A stretch of DNA of 64,000 nt, taken from assembly GCA_945788625.1 (NCBI GenBank), contig CALZMQ010000015.1:62001-126000 (forward strand), read 5' to 3'. A model generated the notes under the pieces. It worked only from the letters and a program-made list of their open reading frames with translations, ran no database searches and had not been told where the DNA came from. The first letter of the stretch is position 1; every line of letters begins with the position of its first letter. Shown one piece after another: positions 8,408 through 16,676 of this stretch. Made by a program: the position numbers and the translations under genes. The stretch comes from an uncultured Woeseiaceae bacterium. GTDB lineage: Bacteria > Pseudomonadota > Gammaproteobacteria > Steroidobacterales > Woeseiaceae.

Positions 8408-11059
8408 TCAACCTGGATCATCAAGCACTTCTTTCACTTTGTGCGCAAGCGTCTCGAACGAGAACGGCTTGTTGAGCAGGTTGACGCGCTCACCTAGCCG
8501 GTTACGATTCGCAAGATGGTCCTTGGCATACCCGGTCATGTAAAGCACTTTGATGCCATCGATGCTCTTGCGGACAGCGTCGGCCACTTTGGCACCATCC
8601 ATTTCGCCGGGTAATGTCAGGTCGGTCAGGAGCAGATCGAACGCCTTGCCCTCCGCCAGTACGGCTAACGCCGCGTCTCCGTCCGCCGCCGAGCACACAC
8701 AATATCCAAGGTGTTCCAGCATCCTTACGGTGATGTTGCGCACTTTCTCATCGTCCTCTACGACCAGGATCGCCGCCTCCCCTGCCGGAGCAGGAATTTC
8801 GGGTTGCTCCTGGGTCGACTCATGCGCGCTGGCCGATCTGGGCAAGTAGATTTCTACCGATGTACCTTGCCCCGGCGCGCTATTAATCAGTACATGGCCC
8901 CCCGATTGCTGGGCGAACCCGTACACCATGGAGAGACCGAGCCCGGTTCCTCGCCCCGTGTCCTTGGTCGTAAAGAAGGGCTCGATTGCCTTCTCTTTCG
9001 TCGCTTCGTCCATGCCCGTGCCCGCGTCCGTCACGCTGACAACCAGGTAGGAGCCAGGTGGCAGATTCTCAGTCGCGCGGCTGGCTCCTCCGTCGACGAA
9101 CAACTCCGAGGTCGCAAGAGTCAGTTTGCCTCCTTCGGGCATCGCATCCCGCGAGTTCACCACGAGGTTCAGCAGCGCGGTCTCGAATCCGGCCGAGTCG
9201 AGATCCGCAAACGCATTCGGAGCCGTCAGTTCAAAGCTCAACTCGATGTCAGCTCCCAGCGTTGTCTCCACTAAAGCCGCCATGCCATTGACCACTTTGT
9301 TTAAATCCACCGTTTCCACTTGCAGCGGCTTCTTGCGCGAGAAGCTCAAGAGGCGATTGGTCAACTCGGCACCGCGTCGGCTTGCATGCATTGCAGGCGC
9401 GATGTACTCCATCAGCGATGCGTCATCCAGGGCAGGTTTTGTCCCCAGGTTACGTTCCAGAAGCGACAGGTTTCCCTCGATCACGGCAAGCAGGTTATTG
9501 AAATCGTGCGCAACACCGCCCGTAAGCTGCCCCAGTGCATCCATCTTCTGCGTTTGATGCAGTTGCTCCTCCAGTTGTTTTCGCTCCGAGATGTTCACCG
9601 CGGTGCCGATATAGCCCACCACTTCCCCTTGGTCATCATGTTCCGAGGTGGACTGCGCGTATGCCCACGTTACGCGCTTGTCGGGCGTCATGAAACGAAA
9701 CTCGGACGTGAATGGAATCTCGCGTCGGATCGCACTCTCCCACTCGCTTTGGACTCGGTTTCGATCATCCGGATGCAATGCATCGAGCCACCCGTAACCC
9801 TCGGCCCGCCGTCTGTTCAACCCCGAGAACTCCACCCAGCGCTCATTTACATATACACACTGACCTCGGTGATCGGTGCGGAACACCGCTGTGGGTGAAA
9901 GCTCGGACAGGTCTCTGTAGCGCTGTTCGCTCTTCGCCAGTTCCACAGTTCTTTCGTAGACCATTTGCTCCAGCATGAGACCGCGGCTTTCCAATTGTTG
10001 GCTCAGGCGTTTCCTGTCCCGGCTGATCATAAAGATGCCGACGGCAAGTGCGGAGATCACGATTAGCCCGGCCATAGCCGAATACAGCAGTATCGCCTGC
10101 GAGCGAATGGTCGTGCCCTGGTCCCGAATGCTCTCCTGTTGTCGGTCGATCTGTTCGCTCTGGTTCTCGATTAGTGCCTCGTTCTGGCTGACTAATTCTT
10201 GCTGCCGATCCACTTCGGCGAGCCGCTCCGACAGTACGGCGCCTTGTTGTTCGAGCAAGGCTTTCGTCTGATCGTAAGAATTGCTGACGGTGTTCAGCTC
10301 CTGCTGTCGGGCATCGATCGCCGCGATTTGATCCTCAATCAATTGTGTCTGACGTTCAATGGTTGTCCGTTGCTCAGCCAGTTCCTCTTCGCTTTGGCGC
10401 AACCGCTGTCGTGTTCGGTCGAGTTCGTCTCGCATTGTGGCGGAAAGGGCTTCGATGGACGCTCTTTCCTGCGCCAGGTACGACAAGCTCTCCTCCATTT
10501 CCCGGTAGAGCTGGGCCACGTCCATTTCCGTACCGCCGAGCAACATGATCTCGCTGCTTAATTCGAGCTGCTCCAACAGCACGTTCGCCTTGTTGACCTC
10601 GAAGGCGATGTTCCGATCAGCCGTCAGGCTAAGGTTGATCATCGCATGGATTCGATCGCTGCTTTTGTCGGATACAATCAGTGAATTGCTGCCTCTCGAC
10701 GCCAACGAAATTGGTCTGAGATCGCTCGACTGGTCCGCAGCTACGACCAAAACGTCATGGATGGGTATTTGCGAGAGGCTGGCCGCGCGCGACAGGGTGA
10801 TGGACTTACCGCGGATCTCACGATCTGCTATGGCCCGCCGGATGTTCTCGTAATACTCGTCATTCGACCCGAAGAAACCGATACTGAACGAGTTCTTCTC
10901 TGCCTCGTTCGGCCAGCGAACAAACTCAATGAAGCGGACCACGAGTTCAGCTTTGACGGCTTGCTCGTCGTATTCCTGCGCCTGCGATTGCATTCCGATC
11001 GCAATGAAGCACGCCAGAATGCTCGCTGCTAACCGCCGGCGCAGATTGCCTCGATGCAT
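8408..11059 (-). CDS. YfiR-domain hybrid histidine kinase (YfiR - coiled coil - PAS - HK - REC)
   Basis: This protein of about 883 residues starts with an export signal (MHRGNLRRRLAASILACFIA). A periplasmic YfiR/DUF4154 domain follows, beginning AVKAELVVRFIEFVRWPNE and ending NVLLEQLELSSEIMLLGG. Next come a long glutamine/glutamate-rich coiled coil (roughly residues 190-320), one membrane helix (ILLYSAMAGLIVISALAVGIF) and a PAS domain (YRDLSELSPTAVFRTD). The kinase core has GGVAHDFNN with His518, the N box LNLVVNSRDAMPEGG and the G2 box GRGTGLGLS. A receiver has Asp813 in LLLTDLTLPG. In classical YfiBNR systems, YfiR is a separate periplasmic repressor of a cyclase; here it is the input domain of the kinase. 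ATG 11059 is preferred for the signal peptide; 11128 is in frame. Confidence 0.88.
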   Translation of the reverse strand: MHRGNLRRRLAASILACFIAIGMQSQAQEYDEQAVKAELVVRFIEFVRWPNEAEKNSFSIGFFGSNDEYYENIRRAIADREIRGKSITLSRAASLSQIPIHDVLVVAADQSSDLRPISLASRGSNSLIVSDKSSDRIHAMINLSLTADRNIAFEVNKANVLLEQLELSSEIMLLGGTEMDVAQLYREMEESLSYLAQERASIEALSATMRDELDRTRQRLRQSEEELAEQRTTIERQTQLIEDQIAAIDARQQELNTVSNSYDQTKALLEQQGAVLSERLAEVDRQQELVSQNEALIENQSEQIDRQQESIRDQGTTIRSQAILLYSAMAGLIVISALAVGIFMISRDRKRLSQQLESRGLMLEQMVYERTVELAKSEQRYRDLSELSPTAVFRTDHRGQCVYVNERWVEFSGLNRRRAEGYGWLDALHPDDRNRVQSEWESAIRREIPFTSEFRFMTPDKRVTWAYAQSTSEHDDQGEVVGYIGTAVNISERKQLEEQLHQTQKMDALGQLTGGVAHDFNNLLAVIEGNLSLLERNLGTKPALDDASLMEYIAPAMHASRRGAELTNRLLSFSRKKPLQVETVDLNKVVNGMAALVETTLGADIELSFELTAPNAFADLDSAGFETALLNLVVNSRDAMPEGGKLTLATSELFVDGGASRATENLPPGSYLVVSVTDAGTGMDEATKEKAIEPFFTTKDTGRGTGLGLSMVYGFAQQSGGHVLINSAPGQGTSVEIYLPRSASAHESTQEQPEIPAPAGEAAILVVEDDEKVRNITVRMLEHLGYCVCSAADGDAALAVLAEGKAFDLLLTDLTLPGEMDGAKVADAVRKSIDGIKVLYMTGYAKDHLANRNRLGERVNLLNKPFSFETLAHKVKEVLDDPG

Positions 11060-11286
11060 AGTTGAGTTACCCTGGACAAGAGCCGCTGTCAACATTGGCG
11101 TGACATAACCGAAAGGCTCATGGCGCACCTGTCAAAGGAGTCAGTTTACGCATAACGCGGGGACGATCAAAGTTTGCCAGTGTGATTGTACTGCGCCGCG
11201 GGCTGACGAACGAACGGGCCACCGCAGCGCGCCGGCCAGGACTGCCGCCGTCCATTCCACCAACCCGAATCCCAGGCGATTTCCAT

Positions 11287-12156
11287 CTAAACCCCGAGCC
11301 TTTTTCCAGCCACACTCATCATTGCAATAGCGAGCAGTACGAACAGCACTGCTATCGCGCGGCGCATTACATGCGGGGCGACCTTGCCTTGCAAACGCGG
11401 CCCGATCTGCCCGCCGATCAGGACACCGGGAATATCGTAGACGAGCAGGTTCCACGGCACCGCCGTCCATCCGCCTGCCTTGATGAGTTGTACAGCGAGC
11501 GTCGTCGAGGCAAACGCCACAGTCACGATGACGACCAGCACGGAAGTTGCCGCCGCGACGGCGACGGGTACGCCTTTGCGCGCCAGTTTCGATATCGTTA
11601 CTTCGCCGATGCCGACAGATACCATGCCGGTAAGAAATGCACCCAGGCTGGTCAACGCGTAGCTTTTCGGGCCCAGGCTGGGCACCAGGTACGTGTAGTC
11701 GTGACCACGGGAGTCCACGATGGTCGTGGTCACAGGGTCGCGCGACCCCGAGTGAGTGTGCGCCGGTGGCCGGTTGCGCCACATCACCACGGCGAGCACG
11801 GCTACGAGCAGGGAATAACTTGCGAGCAACACGCTGTCGTGGACGAGATTGGCGACCAGTGTCCCGGCTACGGCTACAGGGACCGCGACGATCATGATGC
11901 GCCGGGCCAGCGCATAGTCGATCAGCCTGCGACGGTAGTAGCCAACGAATCCCGAGAAGAATCCGAACGTCTGCGTAATCAGGGCGGCACTGATCGCCGC
12001 AATGGTCGAGTTCAGGACGTACTCGGGTCCCAGGAGCGGAAACGCCAGGATGAAGATTGGCGTAAAAAGCGCGGCCCCACCAATGCCGCTGAGCATCGCG
12101 CAGGTAGCGACGACAATTGACACGGGAAACATGAACCAATAAATAGTGAAGTCCAT
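11287..12156 (-). CDS. TauE/SafE-family (sulfite exporter-like) membrane permease
   Basis: The protein of about 289 residues has eight or so hydrophobic segments and the TauE/SafE hallmarks: an N-terminal helix with SGIGGAALFTPIFI, the second repeat with GIGEVTISKLARKGVPVAVAAATS, and a glycine-rich IPGVLIGGQIGPRLQGK turn before the last helix. The family moves small anions or organosulfur compounds, and the actual substrate is not evident. ATG 12156 begins directly at the first membrane helix. A TATAAT hexamer on the minus strand at 12167-12172 would place transcription initiation almost on the start codon, so the mRNA may be leaderless. The ORF extends to 12201 but has no ribosome site there. 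A decayed copy of its 3' end lies at 5971-6065. Confidence 0.85.
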   Translation of the reverse strand: MDFTIYWFMFPVSIVVATCAMLSGIGGAALFTPIFILAFPLLGPEYVLNSTIAAISAALITQTFGFFSGFVGYYRRRLIDYALARRIMIVAVPVAVAGTLVANLVHDSVLLASYSLLVAVLAVVMWRNRPPAHTHSGSRDPVTTTIVDSRGHDYTYLVPSLGPKSYALTSLGAFLTGMVSVGIGEVTISKLARKGVPVAVAAATSVLVVIVTVAFASTTLAVQLIKAGGWTAVPWNLLVYDIPGVLIGGQIGPRLQGKVAPHVMRRAIAVLFVLLAIAMMSVAGKRLGV

Positions 12157-12259
12157 AACGGGGCGGATTATACGGGTCAGTCGTCCCGAAAGGTGCCGCA
12201 TTCCTTGTGGCGGCGATAACCCTACTGGCCGGTAAGGAGCGCCAATTCAAATTCGATTG

Positions 12260-13336
12260 CTATAAAGGTTCCGTGAACGGGTTGAAGTAGCTCTTTACCC
12301 CTCGAAGTTCTTTCGAAAGCTGCGGGTCGCCTTTTATTAGTTCGCGCATCTTGTTTCTGTTCGGGATATGGCTGACAAATCCTCTGGACGTCGACAACGC
12401 CGGCGCCAACGCAGTAAACCCGGAATGATCGGCGCGCAAAGTCCGATTGGCACTTGAATAACTCGGGTCGGCGATCAGCACATTGGACAATACGACGGCG
12501 AAGAACTCCTCCATGTTCGTATAGCTTGTGCTTCCACCGATCGTCGGACGCGTATGCAAGGTGCCGTTCGCGGCACGGTACGCATGCGCCATCTCGTGGA
12601 ACAAGACCTGGCTGGGACTTGCACCGGCGGCGCCGGCAACGGCCGAACACGCGCCGGTCGCGCCGAAACCGAACATAGTCGGGCTGAAACGGATGCGCAC
12701 ATCTGAGCCCTTACCGGTACCCAGCATGGGTTCTTTGGGAAGTCCCAGTAAGTCCCGCAATAGGCTCGGCTCTTTGACCTGTTCGAATGACTGACCGCCC
12801 ATCAACACGGTCTCTCCAGCCGGAGTCGCGGCCTGGTAGTCTTCGGCAGCCGCTGTTGCATTGCAGTTTGTTCCGGTCCAGGGACTTACCGTGACCTGCT
12901 TGCCTGTCCGCTGAATAGCCTGAAGAAGAACTATCCCCGTGTCGCTCCTGGCGATCCAATCCAGCGTGAACTTTGCCTGCCTTTGATACTCATCGTTACC
13001 TTCGACGGCAATACCGAACCTGCCGTACGAGAGGTTCTTCAAGCCACGCGCCATTTGCGGTGTCGGCAAATAGATGATACCGGGCTTCGCCGCGGACGAG
13101 AACTCGAAGTTCCGCCCGTCCAGGGTCGTCTTTTTGCAGCCGACCCGGTTCTGCAAATACCAATTGACTTCGGCTGGGTCGCGAGTTTCGAAGTTGTATT
13201 GAATCAGCCACCATGGATCGACGCTGCGTGCCGCGGCTAAGGATGCCCAGCTGTCACCGTCTATGACATGGTAGCTAACGCTGCCTGCTGGCCGGTACGC
13301 AACCGGTAAGGGGTTCGGGGGACGCTTCGTATGCAT
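12260..13336 (-). CDS. LysM-like / M91-like zinc metallopeptidase, candidate effector or toxin
   Basis: The 358-residue protein has no signal peptide. Residues about 18-92 look like a LysM-type module (SYHVIDGDSWASLAAA, then YLQNRVGC, then AAKPGIIYLP). The catalytic part has a zinc motif HEMAHAYRAANG (His247, Glu248, His251) followed by an acidic MEEFFAVVLSN helix (Glu276/Glu277), a candidate for the third ligand. This arrangement resembles the M91 family, which includes the type III effector NleD, and other secreted bacterial M91 domains. A GGGAGGT ribosome site lies seven bases before the ATG at 13336. No secretion apparatus or immunity gene is adjacent. The absence of a signal peptide suggests a contact- or phage-derived export route, or an internal role. 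The family assignment is by motif only. Confidence 0.65.
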   Translation of the reverse strand: MHTKRPPNPLPVAYRPAGSVSYHVIDGDSWASLAAARSVDPWWLIQYNFETRDPAEVNWYLQNRVGCKKTTLDGRNFEFSSAAKPGIIYLPTPQMARGLKNLSYGRFGIAVEGNDEYQRQAKFTLDWIARSDTGIVLLQAIQRTGKQVTVSPWTGTNCNATAAAEDYQAATPAGETVLMGGQSFEQVKEPSLLRDLLGLPKEPMLGTGKGSDVRIRFSPTMFGFGATGACSAVAGAAGASPSQVLFHEMAHAYRAANGTLHTRPTIGGSTSYTNMEEFFAVVLSNVLIADPSYSSANRTLRADHSGFTALAPALSTSRGFVSHIPNRNKMRELIKGDPQLSKELRGVKSYFNPFTEPL

Positions 13337-13828
13337 TTTTCTACCTCCCGCCTGACATTATTTTGTTCTTTCAGGCATTTTCTGCCTGCGCTGCTCGCTA
13401 TCGGCGCCGCTGGCAACGCCACAGGCATCGACAGGCAAATCTATCGCGTTCGCCAGGATCAATGTGTCCAGTATAGTCCCGCTATCTCCGTCCACCCGTT
13501 GGCCGACACGCCTTTTCATCTATTTCTGCGAACTATATGCTGAGTCTCTCAACAGCACCGGCCCGGGTGCACCCCCCAATGCGGTGGTGTTTGGCGCTGA
13601 GCGGGCATGGGGCCTACGTTACTGTCAACGTCGGCGGCGGACGCCGGCACTGTGGACACGGTCTTGCGTCAATAGCCCTTATTGAACAGACAGTTACACC
13701 ACCAATCCCCTTTTTCCACAGGATGCCTAGGTACAACCCCGAATGGCCCGATTGGCGCCGTTTTTTCACAATACGAGTGCTGGCGCATACCACCGTGCGC
13801 CAGCGGCAGTTCATGGAGGGTAACGGCC
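13337..13828. other. Intergenic region; one hairpin in the leader of the Sel1 gene
   Basis: These 492 bases hold the divergent upstream regions of the M91-like gene and the Sel1 gene. The clearest structure is a perfect 9-bp inverted repeat (GCTGGCGCA at 13779-13787 with TGCGCCAGC at 13796-13804) just before the Sel1 ribosome site, so it would form a hairpin in that mRNA leader. Short ORFs here lack ribosome sites and recognisable products. I see no RNA gene. Confidence 0.4.
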
Positions 13829-14431
13829 ATGCGTACGTTCTCACGCACCTTTCTCGCAGTATTTCTTTTCCTGTTCTGGTCCTTTGCCTGGTCGGGCGAC
13901 TTCAAGAAGGGCTGGGATGCCTACAGCTGTTCCGATTACGCCAAAGCGCTGGCGGAGTGGCAGGAGCTGGCAGAAGCCGGTGACGCAGACGCGAGCTACG
14001 GCATGGGCCTGCTGTACGGCAATGGTTTCGGCGTCGACATGAACGACGAACTGGCCCTCAAATGGTACGGCCTGGCGGCTGCCAAAGGGCACGCCGAAGC
14101 GCAGTACAACCTGGGTGTCATGCACCAGAACGGTTGGGGTGTTCCGCTCAATGAGGAAGAAGGCATCAAGTGGTACTTGCTGGCTGCAGAGCAGGGTGTT
14201 GTCGGCGCCCAATTGGCACTCGGCCGCGTCTACGCGATGGACTTCTCCGAGAAGTACGATCCCATCACGGCCTACAAGTGGTTTGCCGTCGCCGCGAAAT
14301 TCGGCGATCTCGACGCCAAGACGAAAGTCGAATTCCTGGCATCGAGAATGACCGCTGACCAGGTCATCGAAGCGGACGGGCTCGTCAACGTCTGGATGGA
14401 GAGCCACGAGAGTTTACTGGCCAGCCAATAG
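13829..14431 (+). CDS. Sel1-repeat exported protein
   Basis: The 200-residue protein has a signal peptide (MRTFSRTFLAVFLFLFWSFAWS) and then tandem Sel1-like/TPR-type helical repeats. These are ADASYGMGLLYGNGFGVDMN with ALKWYGLAAAKGH, AEAQYNLGVMHQNGWGVPLN with GIKWYLLAAEQG, and VGAQLALGRVYAM with AYKWFAVAAKFG. Such solenoids mediate protein-protein contacts, often in the periplasm. The ATG at 13829 is chosen because it has a GGAGGG ribosome site eight bases upstream and starts the signal peptide; the longer frame from 13682 has neither. It is monocistronic, followed by a hairpin terminator, and convergent with maiA. The binding partner is unknown. Confidence 0.85.
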   Translation: MRTFSRTFLAVFLFLFWSFAWSGDFKKGWDAYSCSDYAKALAEWQELAEAGDADASYGMGLLYGNGFGVDMNDELALKWYGLAAAKGHAEAQYNLGVMHQNGWGVPLNEEEGIKWYLLAAEQGVVGAQLALGRVYAMDFSEKYDPITAYKWFAVAAKFGDLDAKTKVEFLASRMTADQVIEADGLVNVWMESHESLLASQ

Positions 14432-14450
14432 GCGAATAGCCGGAATAGCG

Positions 14451-14487
14451 ACGGCCCCTGCATGATCTGCCGGGGCCGTTCTTGTGT
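14451..14487 (+). terminator. Rho-independent-type terminator after the Sel1 gene
   Basis: ACGGCCCC (14451-14458) pairs with GGGGCCGT (14472-14479), and the plus strand continues TTCTTGTGT, a moderate T-rich tail. It lies 20 bases after the Sel1 stop and just before the end of the convergent maiA gene, so it may serve both. Confidence 0.6.
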
Positions 14488-14492
14488 CTGCT

Positions 14493-15134
14493 TCAGGCGT
14501 TGCAGTCGGGTTGCGACTCGGGTGCGGCTCGCTGGAATACCGGCAGCTCATTGCAAGCGTCGACAATGCGCACGAGATTGGGGAAGTCGTCCAGCGGCAC
14601 CTTGAACCGGCGCGCATTGTAAACCTGCGGTACCAGGAAGGCGTCAGCCAATGTGGGCTTCTCGCCGTACGCATAGCGTCCCTTGCCATAGCTGACGAAG
14701 GCTTCCGCTGACTCGAATCCTTCGTTTATCCAATGCGCATACCAGTCCAGGTAATCGTCATCCGAGACTTCGAGCTCGCTCTTCAGGTACTTCATGACCC
14801 GCAGGTTGTTGAGCGGATGAATGTCGCAGCAAATGGAATTGCAGAACGAACGGATACGCGCTCTTGCACCCGTTGCCGCCGGCAACAGGGGATTCTCCGT
14901 ATAGGTTTCTTCGAGGTATTCGAGAATGGCCATGGACTGGCCGATCGCGATGTCATCGTCCTCGAGAAACGGCACCAGCATTTGCGGGTTGATCGCGCGA
15001 TACGCGGCCTTGCGATGTTCGGACTCGCCCGGCGCAAGAGACACCGGCACGATTTCGTAGTCGAGCCCCTTGAGATTCAAGGCGATGCGAACGCGGTACG
15101 CGGCCGACGAACGCCAGTAACTGTAGAGCCGCAT
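14493..15134 (-). CDS. maiA: Maleylacetoacetate isomerase (zeta-class GST)
   Basis: This 213-residue protein isomerises 4-maleylacetoacetate to 4-fumarylacetoacetate in tyrosine/homogentisate breakdown, using glutathione. The zeta-class active-site motif YSYWRSSAAYRVRIALNLKGL is at the N-terminus, NPQMLVPFLEDDDIAIGQSMAI forms the glutathione-binding half, and IHPLNNLRVMKYL is typical of the family. The ATG at 15134 follows GAGG by five bases; the longer frame to 15230 would intrude into the FAH gene. It is the last gene of the hppD-VOC-FAH-maiA operon, starting seven bases after the FAH stop. Confidence 0.92.
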   Translation of the reverse strand: MRLYSYWRSSAAYRVRIALNLKGLDYEIVPVSLAPGESEHRKAAYRAINPQMLVPFLEDDDIAIGQSMAILEYLEETYTENPLLPAATGARARIRSFCNSICCDIHPLNNLRVMKYLKSELEVSDDDYLDWYAHWINEGFESAEAFVSYGKGRYAYGEKPTLADAFLVPQVYNARRFKVPLDDFPNLVRIVDACNELPVFQRAAPESQPDCNA

Positions 15135-15141
15135 CGGCGCC

Positions 15142-16101
15142 TCAGGCCTTGTACTCGACGACAGTCTGGTCGATCGTGCCGAAAATCGACCGCCCGGACG
15201 CGTCGCGCATCTCGATCTGAATCCGGTCACCGAACTTCATGAACGACGTGCTCGGTTTGCCGTCTTTGATCGTTTCTATCGTGCGAATCTCCGCAATGCA
15301 CGAGTAGCCAACGCCGCCTTCCTCAATCGGCTTGCCGGGCCCATCGTCGAGTTTGTTCGACACGGTACCGGAACCGATGATCGCGCCCGCACACAGCGGG
15401 CGTGACTTCGCGGCATGCGCGACGAGTTGTCCGAAGTCAAAAGTCATGTCGATACCAGCTTCGGGCTTGCCGAACGGGCTATCGTTCAGTGTCGACAGCA
15501 ACGGCAGGTGTACCTTGGCGCCGCGCCATGCGTCGCCGAGTTCGTCCGGGGTAACGGCGACCGGCGAAAATGCGCTCGACGGTTTCGACTGGAAAAAGCC
15601 GAAGCCCTTGGCGAGTTCGCCGGGGATCAGGTTCCTCAGCGACACGTCGTTGACGAGCATGATCAGCTGGATGTGCGACACGGCGTCTTCAGCGGAAATG
15701 CCCATCGGCACGTCGTCGGTGACGACCGTGATCTCCGCCCGCGGGCCGAGGAACGAATCCGAGCCGCCCTGGTACATCAGCGGGTCCGTCCAGAACGTGG
15801 CGGGCATTTCGGCGCCGCGCGCCTTGCGCACGAGTTCGACGTGATTGACGTATGCCGAACCATCGGCCCATTGATACGCACGCGGCAATGGCGAAGCACA
15901 GGCCGTTTCGTCGAAGGCGTCGCCTTCGCCGTCCGCCAGCTTCGCGGCGATCTTGTCGAGGGCAGGGCGCGCCGTATGCCAGTTATCGAGCGCTGCCTGC
16001 AAGGTCGGCGCGACGTCGCTTGCCGGCAGGTAACGCTCCAGGTCGCGAGATACGACGACGAGCCGCCCGTCGCGGCCGTCTTTGAGTGATGCAAGTTTCA
16101 T
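15142..16101 (-). CDS. Fumarylacetoacetate hydrolase family protein
   Basis: The 319-residue protein probably cleaves fumarylacetoacetate to fumarate and acetoacetate, the last step of tyrosine catabolism. It has the FAH fold signature: GPRAEITVVTDDVPMGIS, IQLIMLVNDVSLRNL, GFGFFQSKPSSAFSPVAVTPDEL, and near the C-terminus GAIIGSGTVSN with GYSCIAEIRTIETI. Its length fits the shorter bacterial FAH-family enzymes rather than the roughly 420-residue eukaryotic type. Placement between the VOC gene and maiA supports the tyrosine-pathway role over other FAH-family decarboxylases or hydrolases. It ends seven bases before maiA. Confidence 0.9.
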   Translation of the reverse strand: MKLASLKDGRDGRLVVVSRDLERYLPASDVAPTLQAALDNWHTARPALDKIAAKLADGEGDAFDETACASPLPRAYQWADGSAYVNHVELVRKARGAEMPATFWTDPLMYQGGSDSFLGPRAEITVVTDDVPMGISAEDAVSHIQLIMLVNDVSLRNLIPGELAKGFGFFQSKPSSAFSPVAVTPDELGDAWRGAKVHLPLLSTLNDSPFGKPEAGIDMTFDFGQLVAHAAKSRPLCAGAIIGSGTVSNKLDDGPGKPIEEGGVGYSCIAEIRTIETIKDGKPSTSFMKFGDRIQIEMRDASGRSIFGTIDQTVVEYKA

Positions 16102-16124
16102 TCTGGACCTTCTCTTGTTATTGG

Positions 16125-16664
16125 TTAGCCGCCCGTGAACTCAAGCTCGTGCAGCCAGGCCGCGTGACGTGGCGCTTTCTTGGTCTGGCTCCATTCCTCC
16201 AGCATCGCGGGCGCGACGCGTTTGAGTTCGTCGATCTGTTCCTGCGTTTGCGTATTCGCGACCAGTTCCAGCCGATGCCCGTTGGGATCGAAGAAGTAGA
16301 TGGACTGGAAGATGCCGTGATTCGTTGGCCCGATGACGTCGACGCCTTCCGCTTCAACGTGCGCTTTCGCTGCGAGCAGCGCATCGTAATCGTCGACTTC
16401 GAATGCGATGTGCTGCACCCACTGTGGCGTGTTGTGGTCACGGTCCATGTCCGGCTGCGTCGGCAACTCGAAAAACGCGAGTACGTTGCCCATGCCGCAA
16501 TCGAGGAACACGTGCATGTACGGGTCGGGTTCCTTGGTCGACGGTACCTGGTCTTCCGCGAACGCTACCGTGAATTCCATATTGAGCACGCGCTGGTAAA
16601 ACTCGACGGTCTCCTTGGCGTCCTTGCAGCGATACGCGACGTGGTGAATACGCTTTAGTTCCAT
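16125..16664 (-). CDS. VOC-superfamily metalloenzyme in the tyrosine cluster
   Basis: The 179-residue protein contains two beta-alpha-beta-beta-beta modules of the vicinal-oxygen-chelate fold. The four expected metal ligands are in place: His8 (IHHVAYRC), Glu66 (LAFFEL), His85 (VQHIAFEVDD) and Glu133 (GHRLELVAN). The family includes glyoxalases, extradiol dioxygenases and isomerases. It lies between hppD (12 bases away) and the FAH gene (23 bases away), where homogentisate 1,2-dioxygenase is usually encoded, and no hmgA is present in the window. It may therefore act in this pathway, although a glyoxalase-like side role is equally open. Confidence 0.8.
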   Translation of the reverse strand: MELKRIHHVAYRCKDAKETVEFYQRVLNMEFTVAFAEDQVPSTKEPDPYMHVFLDCGMGNVLAFFELPTQPDMDRDHNTPQWVQHIAFEVDDYDALLAAKAHVEAEGVDVIGPTNHGIFQSIYFFDPNGHRLELVANTQTQEQIDELKRVAPAMLEEWSQTKKAPRHAAWLHELEFTGG

Positions 16665-16676
16665 TGTTCGCTCCTG

